A program made the position numbers and the translations under genes. Positions 1 through 6,043 of a DNA stretch of 6,612 nucleotides are shown here, in pieces. Each line of letters begins with the position of its first letter. Position 1 is the stretch's first letter. The DNA is taken from contig URYX01000097.1 in assembly GCA_900552225.1 (NCBI GenBank), forward strand, positions 1 to 6,612, given 5' to 3'. The notes beneath the pieces are model-generated. The model was not told the origin of the DNA and made no database searches. It saw only the letters and a program-made list of their open reading frames with translations. This DNA comes from an uncultured Oscillospiraceae bacterium. Lineage in GTDB: Bacteria > Bacillota > Clostridia > Oscillospirales > Acutalibacteraceae.

Positions 1-583
1 CCGCTTTTTCCAGAATGGCCTTCATGATTGAGGCCTTCTGCGCCGTTTTGGCCAGAATCAGCAGAATTTCCTTCTCCCTGGCCAGGGAGACACTCAGGAA
101 TTTTTCCGCCTCCTTGGCCCCGGTTCCCTTTCCGTGCAGCACCGTTCCTCCGGTCGCACCGGCGCTGCGGGCCGCATTCATCACCAGATCGGTACGCCCC
201 TCATTGGCAATGACCACAATCAATTCATAATCCACCCGTATCTGCGGGGTATAGGACGCCTCCGGTGCGCCGCCGTTCAGATATGCCACGGTCTTTCCTC
301 CTCCGATGCTTTTGATGGGAACTGCCGCAATCAGCCCGTGTCCCGGGACACCGATAAACATTCTCTGCTTCTGCGCCTCAATCAGCTGCTCCGTTTTCTG
401 CCCGTTGGCCACGGTCAGCACCACACGCTTTTCGGTATCCTCAATTCCGAGCAGATCCAGCATGCTGCGCACGGCCGTTCCCCGGCCGTGCAGCACCATC
501 TGAAGCGGCAGCTCCAGCTCCTCGCAAATGGCGTTCAGCGTCCCCAGAGCCCCGGGGCTGCAGATAGAAATCACGAAATTCAA
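1..583 (-). CDS. Tandem PII-like (P-II family nitrogen regulator-type) protein, 3' end cut by the window edge
   Basis: The frame is open from a TTG at 583 to the left edge, giving 194 residues with no stop. It is cytosolic: there is no signal peptide or membrane segment. The second half (about 118-194) reads like a PII core: a beta strand YELIVVIANEG (119-129), a helix with DLVMNAARSAGATGGTVLHG (132-151), then KGTG (152-155) and a strand EILLILAK (172-179). The stretch GATGGTVLHGKGTG is typical of PII-like families. The first half repeats the theme, with VLHGRGT (30-36) matching VLHGKGT (148-154) and VVLTVANGQKTEQLIEA matching ILLILAKTAQKASIMKAI. So this is probably two PII-like domains in one chain, without a recognisable canonical uridylylated T-loop. 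The TTG start is set by AGGGGG (minus strand, 596-591) 7 bases upstream and by overlap with the DUF1538 stop. An ATG at 590 is in the wrong frame. The PII family binds ATP/ADP and often 2-oxoglutarate; the ligand here is unknown. The partner is presumably the DUF1538 membrane protein. Confidence 0.75.
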   Translation of the reverse strand, partial: MNFVISICSPGALGTLNAICEELELPLQMVLHGRGTAVRSMLDLLGIEDTEKRVVLTVANGQKTEQLIEAQKQRMFIGVPGHGLIAAVPIKSIGGGKTVAYLNGGAPEASYTPQIRVDYELIVVIANEGRTDLVMNAARSAGATGGTVLHGKGTGAKEAEKFLSVSLAREKEILLILAKTAQKASIMKAILEKA

Positions 584-2121
584 GCGACATCCCCCTCCCA
601 GAGCTCTACAATATCGCAGTCGCCGTACACCGGTGCCGCGGCCTCCGTCTTGACCTGCTTCCGGCGGTAGAGCAGTCCGACCGTCTGGATCGAGAGCAGC
701 GGCATCATGGCCACCATTGCCACCACTCCGAACGCATCCTGCAGCACGTTGCCGCCAAGCGCCGTGCTGGCACCGATGACAAACTGCAGCATAAAGGTCG
801 CCGTCATGGGACCGGAGGCCACGCCGCCGGAGTCAAACGCAATCGCGGTATAAATGTCCGGCACAAAGAAGGACATCAGCAGCGCCAGCGCATAGCCGGG
901 CAGCAGAAAATACAGAATCGGAATCCCGAGCAGCACCCGCAGCATCGAGGCCGCCATGGCCAGCGCGATCGCCACCGACAGACTGAGCTTGATGGTCTTG
1001 CCGGGGATGGCTCCCGCGCTCACCTCCTCAATCTGCTTTTCCAGTACAGCCACCGCCGGCTCCGCCGAAATGATGAACCAGCCGAGCAGCGCCGCCAGCG
1101 GCACCAGCAGCCAGCGCGTCCATCCCGTGGCCAGCGTCTCACCGAGCACGGCCCCGAGGGAGGAAAACCCGACGTTGACCCCGGTCAGAAACAGCACCAA
1201 CCCCACGTAGGTATGCAGAATACCGATCAGGATCCTGCCCAGATTATGCCGCGACAGGCGCAGCGAAACCGCCTGAAACAGCAGAAAAATCGCCACAATA
1301 GGTAACAGCGACAGCGCCATCTCCCCCATGTACTGCGGGATGGCGCGAAGGTAGGCCTGACCGATGGCGGAGGTGGTTTCAAAGGACACCCGATTCACCT
1401 CTGCCACCGCATCGCCGCCACGGTAGAAAAAGCCGAGGATGAGCACCGCCAGCACCGGACCGATCGAGCAAAGCGCCACCAGGCCGAAGCTGTCGCTCTC
1501 CGCGCTGCTATCACTCCGGATATGCGAGATACCGACACCGAGCGCCAGAATAAAGGGCACCGTCATGGGCCCCGTCGTCACCCCTCCGGAATCGAACGCC
1601 ACTCCCAAAAAATCGGGATCCGTAAACGCCGCCAGCACAAAAATCAGCGCATAAAACCCGATCAGAAGCCACCGCAGCTTGAAGCCGATCAGAATCCGCA
1701 GCATACACACCGACAGGAAAAAGCCGACGCCGATGCCGACCGCCACCAGCAGCACCGTATTGTGAATGTGCGGCACGGTCTCGGCCAGCACCTGCAGGTC
1801 CGGCTCCGCCACCGTAACGGCAAAGCCGAGCGCAAAGCTGACCAGCAAAATGAGCGGCAGATTGCGCGTCCCGGTCATTGCGGTGCCGATTTTGCTGCCG
1901 ATCGGGGTCATGGCAATTTCCGTTCCCAGAGAAAACAGTCCCATGCCGATCACAATCAGGACGGAACCGATCAGAAAGCTCAGCAGCAGGTCCGGCTGTA
2001 TCGGCACCAGGCTCAGGCACAGCAGCGCAACAATCAGCAGAATCGGCAGCACGGACTGCACGGACTCCCGTACCTTTTCACCGACAGCGGTATAATCCTT
2101 TTCCAACCGACGAAGCTTCAA
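580..2121 (-). CDS. DUF1538 polytopic membrane protein with two tandem repeats
   Basis: This 513-residue integral membrane protein has a short charged cytoplasmic N-terminus (MKLRRLEKDY) and many hydrophobic segments. It is built from two copies of one unit about 250 residues apart. AEP occurs at 105-107 and 353-355, AFDSGGV followed by GPMT at 175-187 and 428-440, and DxFGxVA...GxxYR at 210-234 and 462-486. These are features of the DUF1538 family, whose function I do not know as established. The conserved acidic residues inside hydrophobic stretches (E106/E354, D177/D430) suggest an ion- or solute-coupled transporter, which is inference. The C-terminus (after about 487) is polar. The start is TTG at 2121, preceded by AGGAGAGGTG (2136-2127). 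The next in-frame TTG (2106) has no comparable site. The gene is first in an operon with the PII-like gene, whose TTG overlaps this TGA by two bases. A strong promoter lies at 2186-2214. Confidence 0.85.
   Translation of the reverse strand: MKLRRLEKDYTAVGEKVRESVQSVLPILLIVALLCLSLVPIQPDLLLSFLIGSVLIVIGMGLFSLGTEIAMTPIGSKIGTAMTGTRNLPLILLVSFALGFAVTVAEPDLQVLAETVPHIHNTVLLVAVGIGVGFFLSVCMLRILIGFKLRWLLIGFYALIFVLAAFTDPDFLGVAFDSGGVTTGPMTVPFILALGVGISHIRSDSSAESDSFGLVALCSIGPVLAVLILGFFYRGGDAVAEVNRVSFETTSAIGQAYLRAIPQYMGEMALSLLPIVAIFLLFQAVSLRLSRHNLGRILIGILHTYVGLVLFLTGVNVGFSSLGAVLGETLATGWTRWLLVPLAALLGWFIISAEPAVAVLEKQIEEVSAGAIPGKTIKLSLSVAIALAMAASMLRVLLGIPILYFLLPGYALALLMSFFVPDIYTAIAFDSGGVASGPMTATFMLQFVIGASTALGGNVLQDAFGVVAMVAMMPLLSIQTVGLLYRRKQVKTEAAAPVYGDCDIVELWEGDVA
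591..596 (-). promoter_or_regulatory. Ribosome binding site that fixes the TTG start of the PII-like gene
   Basis: AGGGGG on the minus strand lies inside the last codons of the DUF1538 gene, 7 bases before TTG at 583. Start and stop share TTGA, so ribosomes finishing DUF1538 can restart on the PII-like gene. This supports translational coupling of the two proteins. The site and spacing are read directly; the coupling is inferred. Confidence 0.65.
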
Positions 2122-2126
2122 AGCGT

Positions 2127-2136
2127 CACCTCTCCT
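2127..2136 (-). promoter_or_regulatory. Ribosome binding site of the DUF1538 gene
   Basis: The minus-strand sequence AGGAGAGGTG ends 5 bases before TTG at 2121. It is the only good Shine-Dalgarno match upstream, and no in-frame ATG lies near it. This supports TTG as the true start. Confidence 0.65.
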
Positions 2137-2185
2137 TTGGACGGCATAGATCCCACCGTACTATAATAATTCGTAAAGTTGGTTT

Positions 2186-2214
2186 ATTATACCATAATTT
2201 TTGTATTCTGTCAT
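2186..2214 (-). promoter_or_regulatory. Sigma-70/SigA-type promoter for the DUF1538/PII-like operon
   Basis: Read on the minus strand, the -35 box is ATGACA (2214-2209) and the -10 box is a perfect TATAAT (2191-2186), with a 17-base AT-rich spacer. Transcription would begin near 2179, giving a leader of roughly 58 bases before the TTG at 2121. I see no clear riboswitch or attenuator hairpin in that leader. Confidence 0.7.
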
Positions 2215-2306
2215 GGCTTGTCACGGATTTTTACCTTTTTTTTCAAAGCAGCAGCTGTTTGTCAAAGCTTTACGAAAAGCCTTGTGAAAAACATAAACGG
2301 AAAAGC

Positions 2307-2327
2307 GGGAGAAAAACCGTATCTCCC
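2307..2327. repeat. Inverted repeat GGGAGA-N9-TCTCCC upstream of the plus-strand promoter
   Basis: Perfect 6-base arms (2307-2312 and 2322-2327) flank a 9-base spacer, with the right arm ending one base before the -35 box at 2329. This placement fits an activator or repressor site, although a chance match of two short arms is possible. It is not followed by a T run, so it is not a terminator. Confidence 0.35.
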
Positions 2328-2328
2328 A

Positions 2329-2357
2329 TTGCAAAGCGGCTCAACTTGTGGTATACT
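2329..2357 (+). promoter_or_regulatory. Sigma-70/SigA-type promoter for the O-antigen-ligase-like gene
   Basis: The -35 box TTGCAA (2329-2334) and the -10 box TATACT (2352-2357) are separated by exactly 17 bases, with TG one base before the -10 box. Transcription would start near 2364, about 33 bases before the proposed TTG start at 2397. It therefore also argues against any coding start further upstream. Together with the promoter at 2186-2214 it makes the 2122-2396 gap a divergent promoter region. The rest of that AT-rich gap shows no gene. Confidence 0.7.
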
Positions 2358-2396
2358 GAGGACGTTTGGAATACTTGGGGAAAGGGGAAAACCGCA

Positions 2397-3779
2397 TTGC
2401 CGTCACTGTGCTCCGCCAAGCTGTCGTCCCGGGGATGCGGCGCGCTCTGTGCGCTGATTGCCATCCCCCTTCTCCCCGAATACTTTGCCCCCGTCCTCGC
2501 CGTGCTCTCGCTGATCCTCACCCTGACGGACTGCCGTCGGGAGGGGCGGCCGCTCCGCACGGGGGTTCTGGCCCCGTATCTGACGGTGTATATTGTGTAC
2601 ACCGCAGCGGGCGCCCTCTATTCCGAGAACCCCCTGTCCTGCGGAGCCATTGCCGCCATGTGGCTTTTGATGGTCTGCGTCTATTTCTCACTGGTCAATC
2701 TGCTGACCACGCGGGAGCGTCTTCTCTGTTTTCTGCAGCTGCTGACGCTCGCCGTCGGGCTCATGGGCCTGATGGCCTGCGTGGAATACCTCGTCAACCT
2801 GTGCTTCCCCGGGGCCATTCCGCTCCAGTTCTGGGATCCGCTCGACGAATGGGTATACCGGCTGTCCCCCATCCCGATTCATCTGAAAAGCGCCGGGCTG
2901 CGCGTCGGTGCCACCTTCTCCAATCCTAACATTTTTGCGGAAGCCATGGTCATGATGCTCCCGTTTTCCCTCTACTGCGTCACCGGTGCCGAAAAGCCGA
3001 AGCAGCGCTATCTGTACCTCGGCTGCCTGCTTCTCGGCGTCATCGGTACGATGTTTTCCTTCTCCCGCGGGAGCTTCTTTGCCCTGTTTGCTATGACCGT
3101 GGCCTATATTGTACTGAACCTCGGCTACATTCTGCATAACCGCCGGCTGCTCATCAGCGTGCTGTGCGGTGTTCTGCTGATCCTGGTGTTCCTGACGCTG
3201 ATTCCGAACCCCATCACCGACCGTCTGGAGACCCTGGATTCCAACGATGTCTCCATCCGGGAGCGCATCCGAATCTGGAACGCGGGAGCCACCGTGTTCT
3301 GGAGCCGGCTGCCGGAGAATCTGTCCGAGGTATTCACTCTGCTGAACGTGCGGCATCTTCTGTTCGGCATCGGAGCCGGCACGGAAAACACCACCCGCAT
3401 CCTGCTGCAGGCGGGGGTGGCCGGCGCACCGCATCTGCACAACCTGTTTTTGCAGCTGCTGGCCGAGGGCGGCGTGATTTCGCTCGGCCTCATCGTCGCG
3501 CTGATCCTGCGCATGGCGTGGACGCAGATCTGGCTGCGCTTCCACGGAAAGCAGGCCTATTTCTTCTTCAGCACCATGCTGACCATGCTGTGCGGCAGTA
3601 TGCTGTTCAGCCTGGTGGAATTCCTGTTCCTGTGTCCGAAGCTGGTCGGTATCTTCCTGATGTGCGCAGCGCTCTCCGATGCCGCCGACTGTTGCCTCGG
3701 AAACGGTACGCTGCGCCCCCTGCCGCAGGGACTCATTCCCTTCTGCGGCAAGCGTACCGATAACAAACCGCAAACGTAA
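2397..3779 (+). CDS. O-antigen ligase/polymerase family (Wzy_C-like) membrane protein
   Basis: The protein has 460 residues, close to the usual 400-500 of the family, with about ten or more hydrophobic segments. Family hallmarks are ATFSNPNIFAE (172-182), the SFSRGS motif (221-226) at a membrane-segment end, a longer non-membrane stretch with LETLDSNDVSIRERIRIWNAG before the catalytic-type loop, and HLHNLFLQLLAEGG (346-359). Such proteins join or polymerise lipid-linked glycans on the outer face of the membrane. In a Gram-positive host the product would be a surface polysaccharide or another glycan, and the substrate cannot be read from the sequence. The start is TTG at 2397, with AAGGGG (2382-2387) 9 bases upstream and a promoter at 2329-2357. 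The frame stays open far upstream, but that extension crosses the promoter and the antisense DUF1538 gene, so I exclude it. No glycosyltransferase gene is adjacent. Confidence 0.8.
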   Translation: MPSLCSAKLSSRGCGALCALIAIPLLPEYFAPVLAVLSLILTLTDCRREGRPLRTGVLAPYLTVYIVYTAAGALYSENPLSCGAIAAMWLLMVCVYFSLVNLLTTRERLLCFLQLLTLAVGLMGLMACVEYLVNLCFPGAIPLQFWDPLDEWVYRLSPIPIHLKSAGLRVGATFSNPNIFAEAMVMMLPFSLYCVTGAEKPKQRYLYLGCLLLGVIGTMFSFSRGSFFALFAMTVAYIVLNLGYILHNRRLLISVLCGVLLILVFLTLIPNPITDRLETLDSNDVSIRERIRIWNAGATVFWSRLPENLSEVFTLLNVRHLLFGIGAGTENTTRILLQAGVAGAPHLHNLFLQLLAEGGVISLGLIVALILRMAWTQIWLRFHGKQAYFFFSTMLTMLCGSMLFSLVEFLFLCPKLVGIFLMCAALSDAADCCLGNGTLRPLPQGLIPFCGKRTDNKPQT

Positions 3780-3858
3780 CAGTGTCCGGGAATCCTGCGG
3801 CAGACCGCGGCCGCGGACCTATACTCTTCATTTTTTCGGAAAGGCCGGTTTTTGCGCT

Positions 3859-4722
3859 ATGTGGCGTGTCAAGCTCTGTCTCTTTTTGGATGTTCATTCT
3901 CCGCTCCCGGTGGAGCGGCAGATTCGCGCCGCCAAGGCCGCCGGCTTTGACGGCTTTTTTACCCGGTACCACAGCGGTGACCCCGTGGCCGATTGGAAGC
4001 GGGCCGCCGACGAAGCCGACATGGAATACCAGGCGCTCCACGCCCCCACCGACGGCTCCCGTGCCCTCTGGGAGGGCGGCGACGCGGCCGAGACCGCCGT
4101 TGCCGCGCTGTCGGACTGCCTGCATGCCTGCGCCGACAACGGGGTTACCCTGATGGTCATGCACGTGTTCTGCGGATACGATGCGGGCGGCGGTATCACG
4201 GAAACGGGGCTGCGCAACTACACCCGCGTTATCGACGAGGCGGAACGCCTCGGCATTCGGGTGGCTCTCGAAAACACGGAGGGAGAGCCGTACCTGGCCG
4301 CGCTGATGCGGCAGTTTGAGCATCGACCACACGTCGGGTTCTGTTGGGATACCGGGCATGAGCTCTGCTATAACCACGGGAAGGATATGATGGCGCTCTA
4401 CGGCAGCCGCCTGATGTATACCCATTTGAACGACAACCTCGGCATTCGGGACTATCACGGAGCCATCGGCTTCACGGACGACCTGCATCTCCTTCCGTTT
4501 GACGGTATCGCGGATTGGGAGGGAATCGTGGACCGCCTGAACGCCTCCGGCTTTGACGGTGCGCTTACCTTTGAGCTGAAAATTCCGAGCAAGCCCGGGC
4601 GGTTCGACAATGCCGCCTACGAAAGGCTGCCCTTTGAGGAATACCTGGCCCTGGCCTATCAGCGCGCCTGCCGCGTCGCCGCCCTGAAGCTGCGGCGCGC
4701 CCATACCGCCCATTCTCTCTGA
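3859..4722 (+). CDS. Sugar phosphate isomerase/epimerase-like TIM-barrel protein (AP endonuclease 2 fold)
   Basis: The 287-residue cytosolic protein has the normal length of the xylose-isomerase-like TIM-barrel family. It opens with VERQIRAAKAAGFDGFF (18-34), the usual first helix-strand pair. LHAPTD (60-65) follows on a strand. Likely metal ligands or catalytic residues are E138 in VALENTEG, D164 and H167 in CWDTGH, H189 in YTHLNDN, H210 and E239 in LTFELK. This suggests a divalent metal enzyme acting on a sugar or polyol; the substrate is unknown. I choose ATG at 3859. GGAAAGG (3838-3844) lies upstream but is 14 bases away, longer than ideal. The frame extends upstream to 3679, but that part overlaps the ligase gene and has no family character. 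A 79-base gap separates it from the ligase gene, and the next gene follows after 17 bases. Confidence 0.82.
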   Translation: MWRVKLCLFLDVHSPLPVERQIRAAKAAGFDGFFTRYHSGDPVADWKRAADEADMEYQALHAPTDGSRALWEGGDAAETAVAALSDCLHACADNGVTLMVMHVFCGYDAGGGITETGLRNYTRVIDEAERLGIRVALENTEGEPYLAALMRQFEHRPHVGFCWDTGHELCYNHGKDMMALYGSRLMYTHLNDNLGIRDYHGAIGFTDDLHLLPFDGIADWEGIVDRLNASGFDGALTFELKIPSKPGRFDNAAYERLPFEEYLALAYQRACRVAALKLRRAHTAHSL

Positions 4723-4728
4723 AAGGAG
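4723..4728 (+). promoter_or_regulatory. Ribosome binding site deciding the GTG start at 4740
   Basis: AAGGAG directly follows the isomerase stop. It is only 2 bases from a GTG at 4731 but 11 bases from the in-frame GTG at 4740. The later start is therefore preferred and gives the family-like N-terminus MRLLFRQRMFSW. Confidence 0.55.
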
Positions 4729-4739
4729 CCGTGTTTCCT

Positions 4740-5210
4740 GTGAGACTCTTATTCCGTCAGCGTATGTTCTCCTGGTTCGACAGCTATGACATCTACGATT
4801 CCGCCGACCGCACCGTCTACACGGTCAGGGGGCAGCCCTCGTGGGGACATTGCCTGCGCATTTTTGACTCCTCCGGCGAGGTGCTCGGCACGGTACAGCA
4901 AAAGGTCCTGACGTTCCTTCCGAAATTCGAGCTCTACGGGCAGGGGCGGTATATCGGCTGCATCCGCAAGCTGCTTTCGCCGTTTCGCCCGCGCTATGTA
5001 TTGGACGGACTTGACTGGTATGCCGAGGGCAACTGGATCGAATGGGACTATACCATCCGCAGCGGGGCCGGGAATACGGTGGCCACGGTATCCAAACAGC
5101 CGCTTCATTGGACGGACACCTACATCATCGACACGGAGCGGCCGGAGGACGCGCTGTATGCCCTGATGTTTGTTTTGGCGGTGGATGCCGAAAAATGCTC
5201 GCGGAGCTGA
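4740..5210 (+). CDS. LURP-one-related / YxjI-like (Tubby C-terminal-like fold) protein
   Basis: The 156-residue protein has no signal peptide. Its opening, RQRMFSWFDSYDIYD (6-20), followed by repeated short beta strands (TVYTVRGQ, CLRIFDSSGEVLGTVQQK, FELYGQGRYIGCIRK), is typical of the bacterial YxjI/LURP-one-related family. The pattern of RxxxF-D-YxIYD, then a hydrophobic strand, then IxxK recurs in that family, which has a 12-stranded Tubby-like barrel around a central helix. The hydrophobic stretch ALYALMFVLAVDA near the C-terminus fits that buried helix. The biochemical role of bacterial members is not established; a phospholipid-binding or scaffold role is a guess. The start lies 17 bases after the isomerase stop with a shared ribosome site, so the two are probably co-transcribed. 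It is the last gene before the terminator at 5241-5292. An alternative GTG at 4731 would add three residues. Confidence 0.75.
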   Translation: MRLLFRQRMFSWFDSYDIYDSADRTVYTVRGQPSWGHCLRIFDSSGEVLGTVQQKVLTFLPKFELYGQGRYIGCIRKLLSPFRPRYVLDGLDWYAEGNWIEWDYTIRSGAGNTVATVSKQPLHWTDTYIIDTERPEDALYALMFVLAVDAEKCSRS

Positions 5211-5240
5211 GGCACGCTTGCATAACTAAAGTATATATAA

Positions 5241-5292
5241 GAAAAGCAGGGGCACCCCCTCGGAATTCACGAGGCGCATCCCCTGCTTTTTT
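5241..5292. terminator. Bidirectional Rho-independent terminator between convergent genes
   Basis: Outer arms AAAAGCAGGGG (5242-5252) and CCCCTGCTTTT (5280-5290) pair perfectly over 11 bases. A symmetric 5x5 internal loop separates them from an inner CCTCG/CGAGG stem (5258-5262 and 5270-5274) with a 7-base loop. The plus strand continues with a T run (TTTTTTC). The minus-strand reading ends its stem in CTTTTC, so both sides have a U-rich tail. It ends the plus-strand group and the minus-strand SDR/lipoprotein pair. Confidence 0.85.
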
Positions 5293-5335
5293 CTCTTTGT
5301 CTCCGGCCGAGGTCCACGTACACCGACCGCTTCCG

Positions 5336-6004
5336 TCAAGGCATTACATAGCGGCGGGCCCCGATAAAGCGCTCCTCAAAATAGCTCCAGGTCATATCCA
5401 GCACATCCACCGGACGCTCCTCATTGCTGCATGCAATGAACTCGCCGTCACCGACATAGATTCCGACATACTCTGCCTGACGCACATCGGACATCGTGAA
5501 AAACACGAGATCCCCCGGAATCAGATCGCCGCGCTCCACCGCCTTACCGCCGGCATACATATCCTGTGTCAGACGCGGCACCGCCATCTCCGCCTGGCGG
5601 AAGCAATAGTACACAAAGCCGGAATTGTCAAACGCATCCGGGCCGGTTTTGCCGTAGGCAAACGGCCGTCCGAGCAGAGAGCGTGCCACGGAAACAATGG
5701 TCTGTCCCCGCGTCACCTCTCCCGGCGTGGCCGACCCGGAATCGGGAACGGACGGGGCCTGTGTCGTTGTTTTTGTTTCGCTCGCCGTCGTATCCGATGC
5801 CGAGGGCCCCCCCGCGGACGGACGGGAGGACTCCGCCGTCGTCTCCGATGTTCCCGTCGGGACAGCTCCCGACGGCAGTGTCGGCAGCACCGGTGTTCCG
5901 GAGACCTCTGCCTCATGCTGACAGCCCGTCGCCGAGCAAAGCATTGTCACACACAGCAGGGCCAGCACGGCCGAGCCGATTCGTTTGGGTTTTCGCATAA
6001 ACAT
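5336..6004 (-). CDS. Lipoprotein with NlpC/P60-like domain, catalytic triad apparently lost
   Basis: This 222-residue exported protein starts MFMRKPKRIG, then has a hydrophobic segment (11-25) and a lipobox-like ATGC with Cys28 as the lipidated residue. Residues 35-98 form a low-complexity Ser/Thr/Pro/Gly/Ala linker, likely spanning the wall. Residues about 101-221 match the NlpC/P60 (C40) fold: IVSVARSLLGRPFAYGKTG (103-121), DNSGFVYYCF (126-135), GDLIPGDLVFF (159-169), YVGIYVGDGEFIA (179-191). Active members have DCSG, HVGIY and a third polar residue 12 positions on; here these are N127, Y179 and A191. It is therefore probably a binding pseudoenzyme rather than a peptidoglycan endopeptidase, unless another residue such as C134 substitutes. 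The start is ATG at 6004 with GGAAGAAAGGG close upstream; ATG at 5998 is also possible. It lies 39 bases downstream of the SDR gene in the same direction, so co-transcription is likely. Confidence 0.85.
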   Translation of the reverse strand: MFMRKPKRIGSAVLALLCVTMLCSATGCQHEAEVSGTPVLPTLPSGAVPTGTSETTAESSRPSAGGPSASDTTASETKTTTQAPSVPDSGSATPGEVTRGQTIVSVARSLLGRPFAYGKTGPDAFDNSGFVYYCFRQAEMAVPRLTQDMYAGGKAVERGDLIPGDLVFFTMSDVRQAEYVGIYVGDGEFIACSNEERPVDVLDMTWSYFEERFIGARRYVMP

Positions 6005-6043
6005 TCGTCCCTTTCTTCCGAAATATTCCGCAGCGTGGGCGGC

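Noticed and set aside
134..670. Plus-strand open frame at 134-670
   Set aside because: It is antisense to the PII-like gene, whose protein shows clear family motifs. It has no family signature of its own.
2118..2147. Nine-codon mini-gene (MPSKGEVTL) ending at the DUF1538 start
   Set aside because: It contains the ribosome binding site of the next gene, has no good site of its own and lacks a run of regulatory codons. Chance is the simplest reading.
1878..2396. Upstream extension of the ligase frame, giving a 633-residue product
   Set aside because: It lies antisense to the DUF1538 gene, crosses both promoters and has no family-like sequence. The start at 2397 has a ribosome site and a promoter.
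2688..3773. 361-residue minus-strand open frame antisense to the ligase gene
   Set aside because: The composition is Gln/His/Glu-rich as expected for the reverse of a hydrophobic gene, and no motif is recognisable.
3805..3816. Perfect 12-base palindrome CCGCGGCCGCGG after the ligase gene
   Set aside because: It has no loop, and the nearest T run is about 14 bases further on, so it does not form a standard terminator. It is plausible by chance in GC-rich DNA.
3820..3825. TATACT as a -10 box for the isomerase gene
   Set aside because: The position 17 bases upstream reads GCGGCA, with no acceptable -35 box or extended -10 motif.
3679..3858. Upstream extension of the isomerase frame
   Set aside because: It overlaps the 3' end of the ligase gene, and its Arg/Pro-rich residues do not resemble the TIM-barrel family. 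The family fold begins at MWRVKLCLF.
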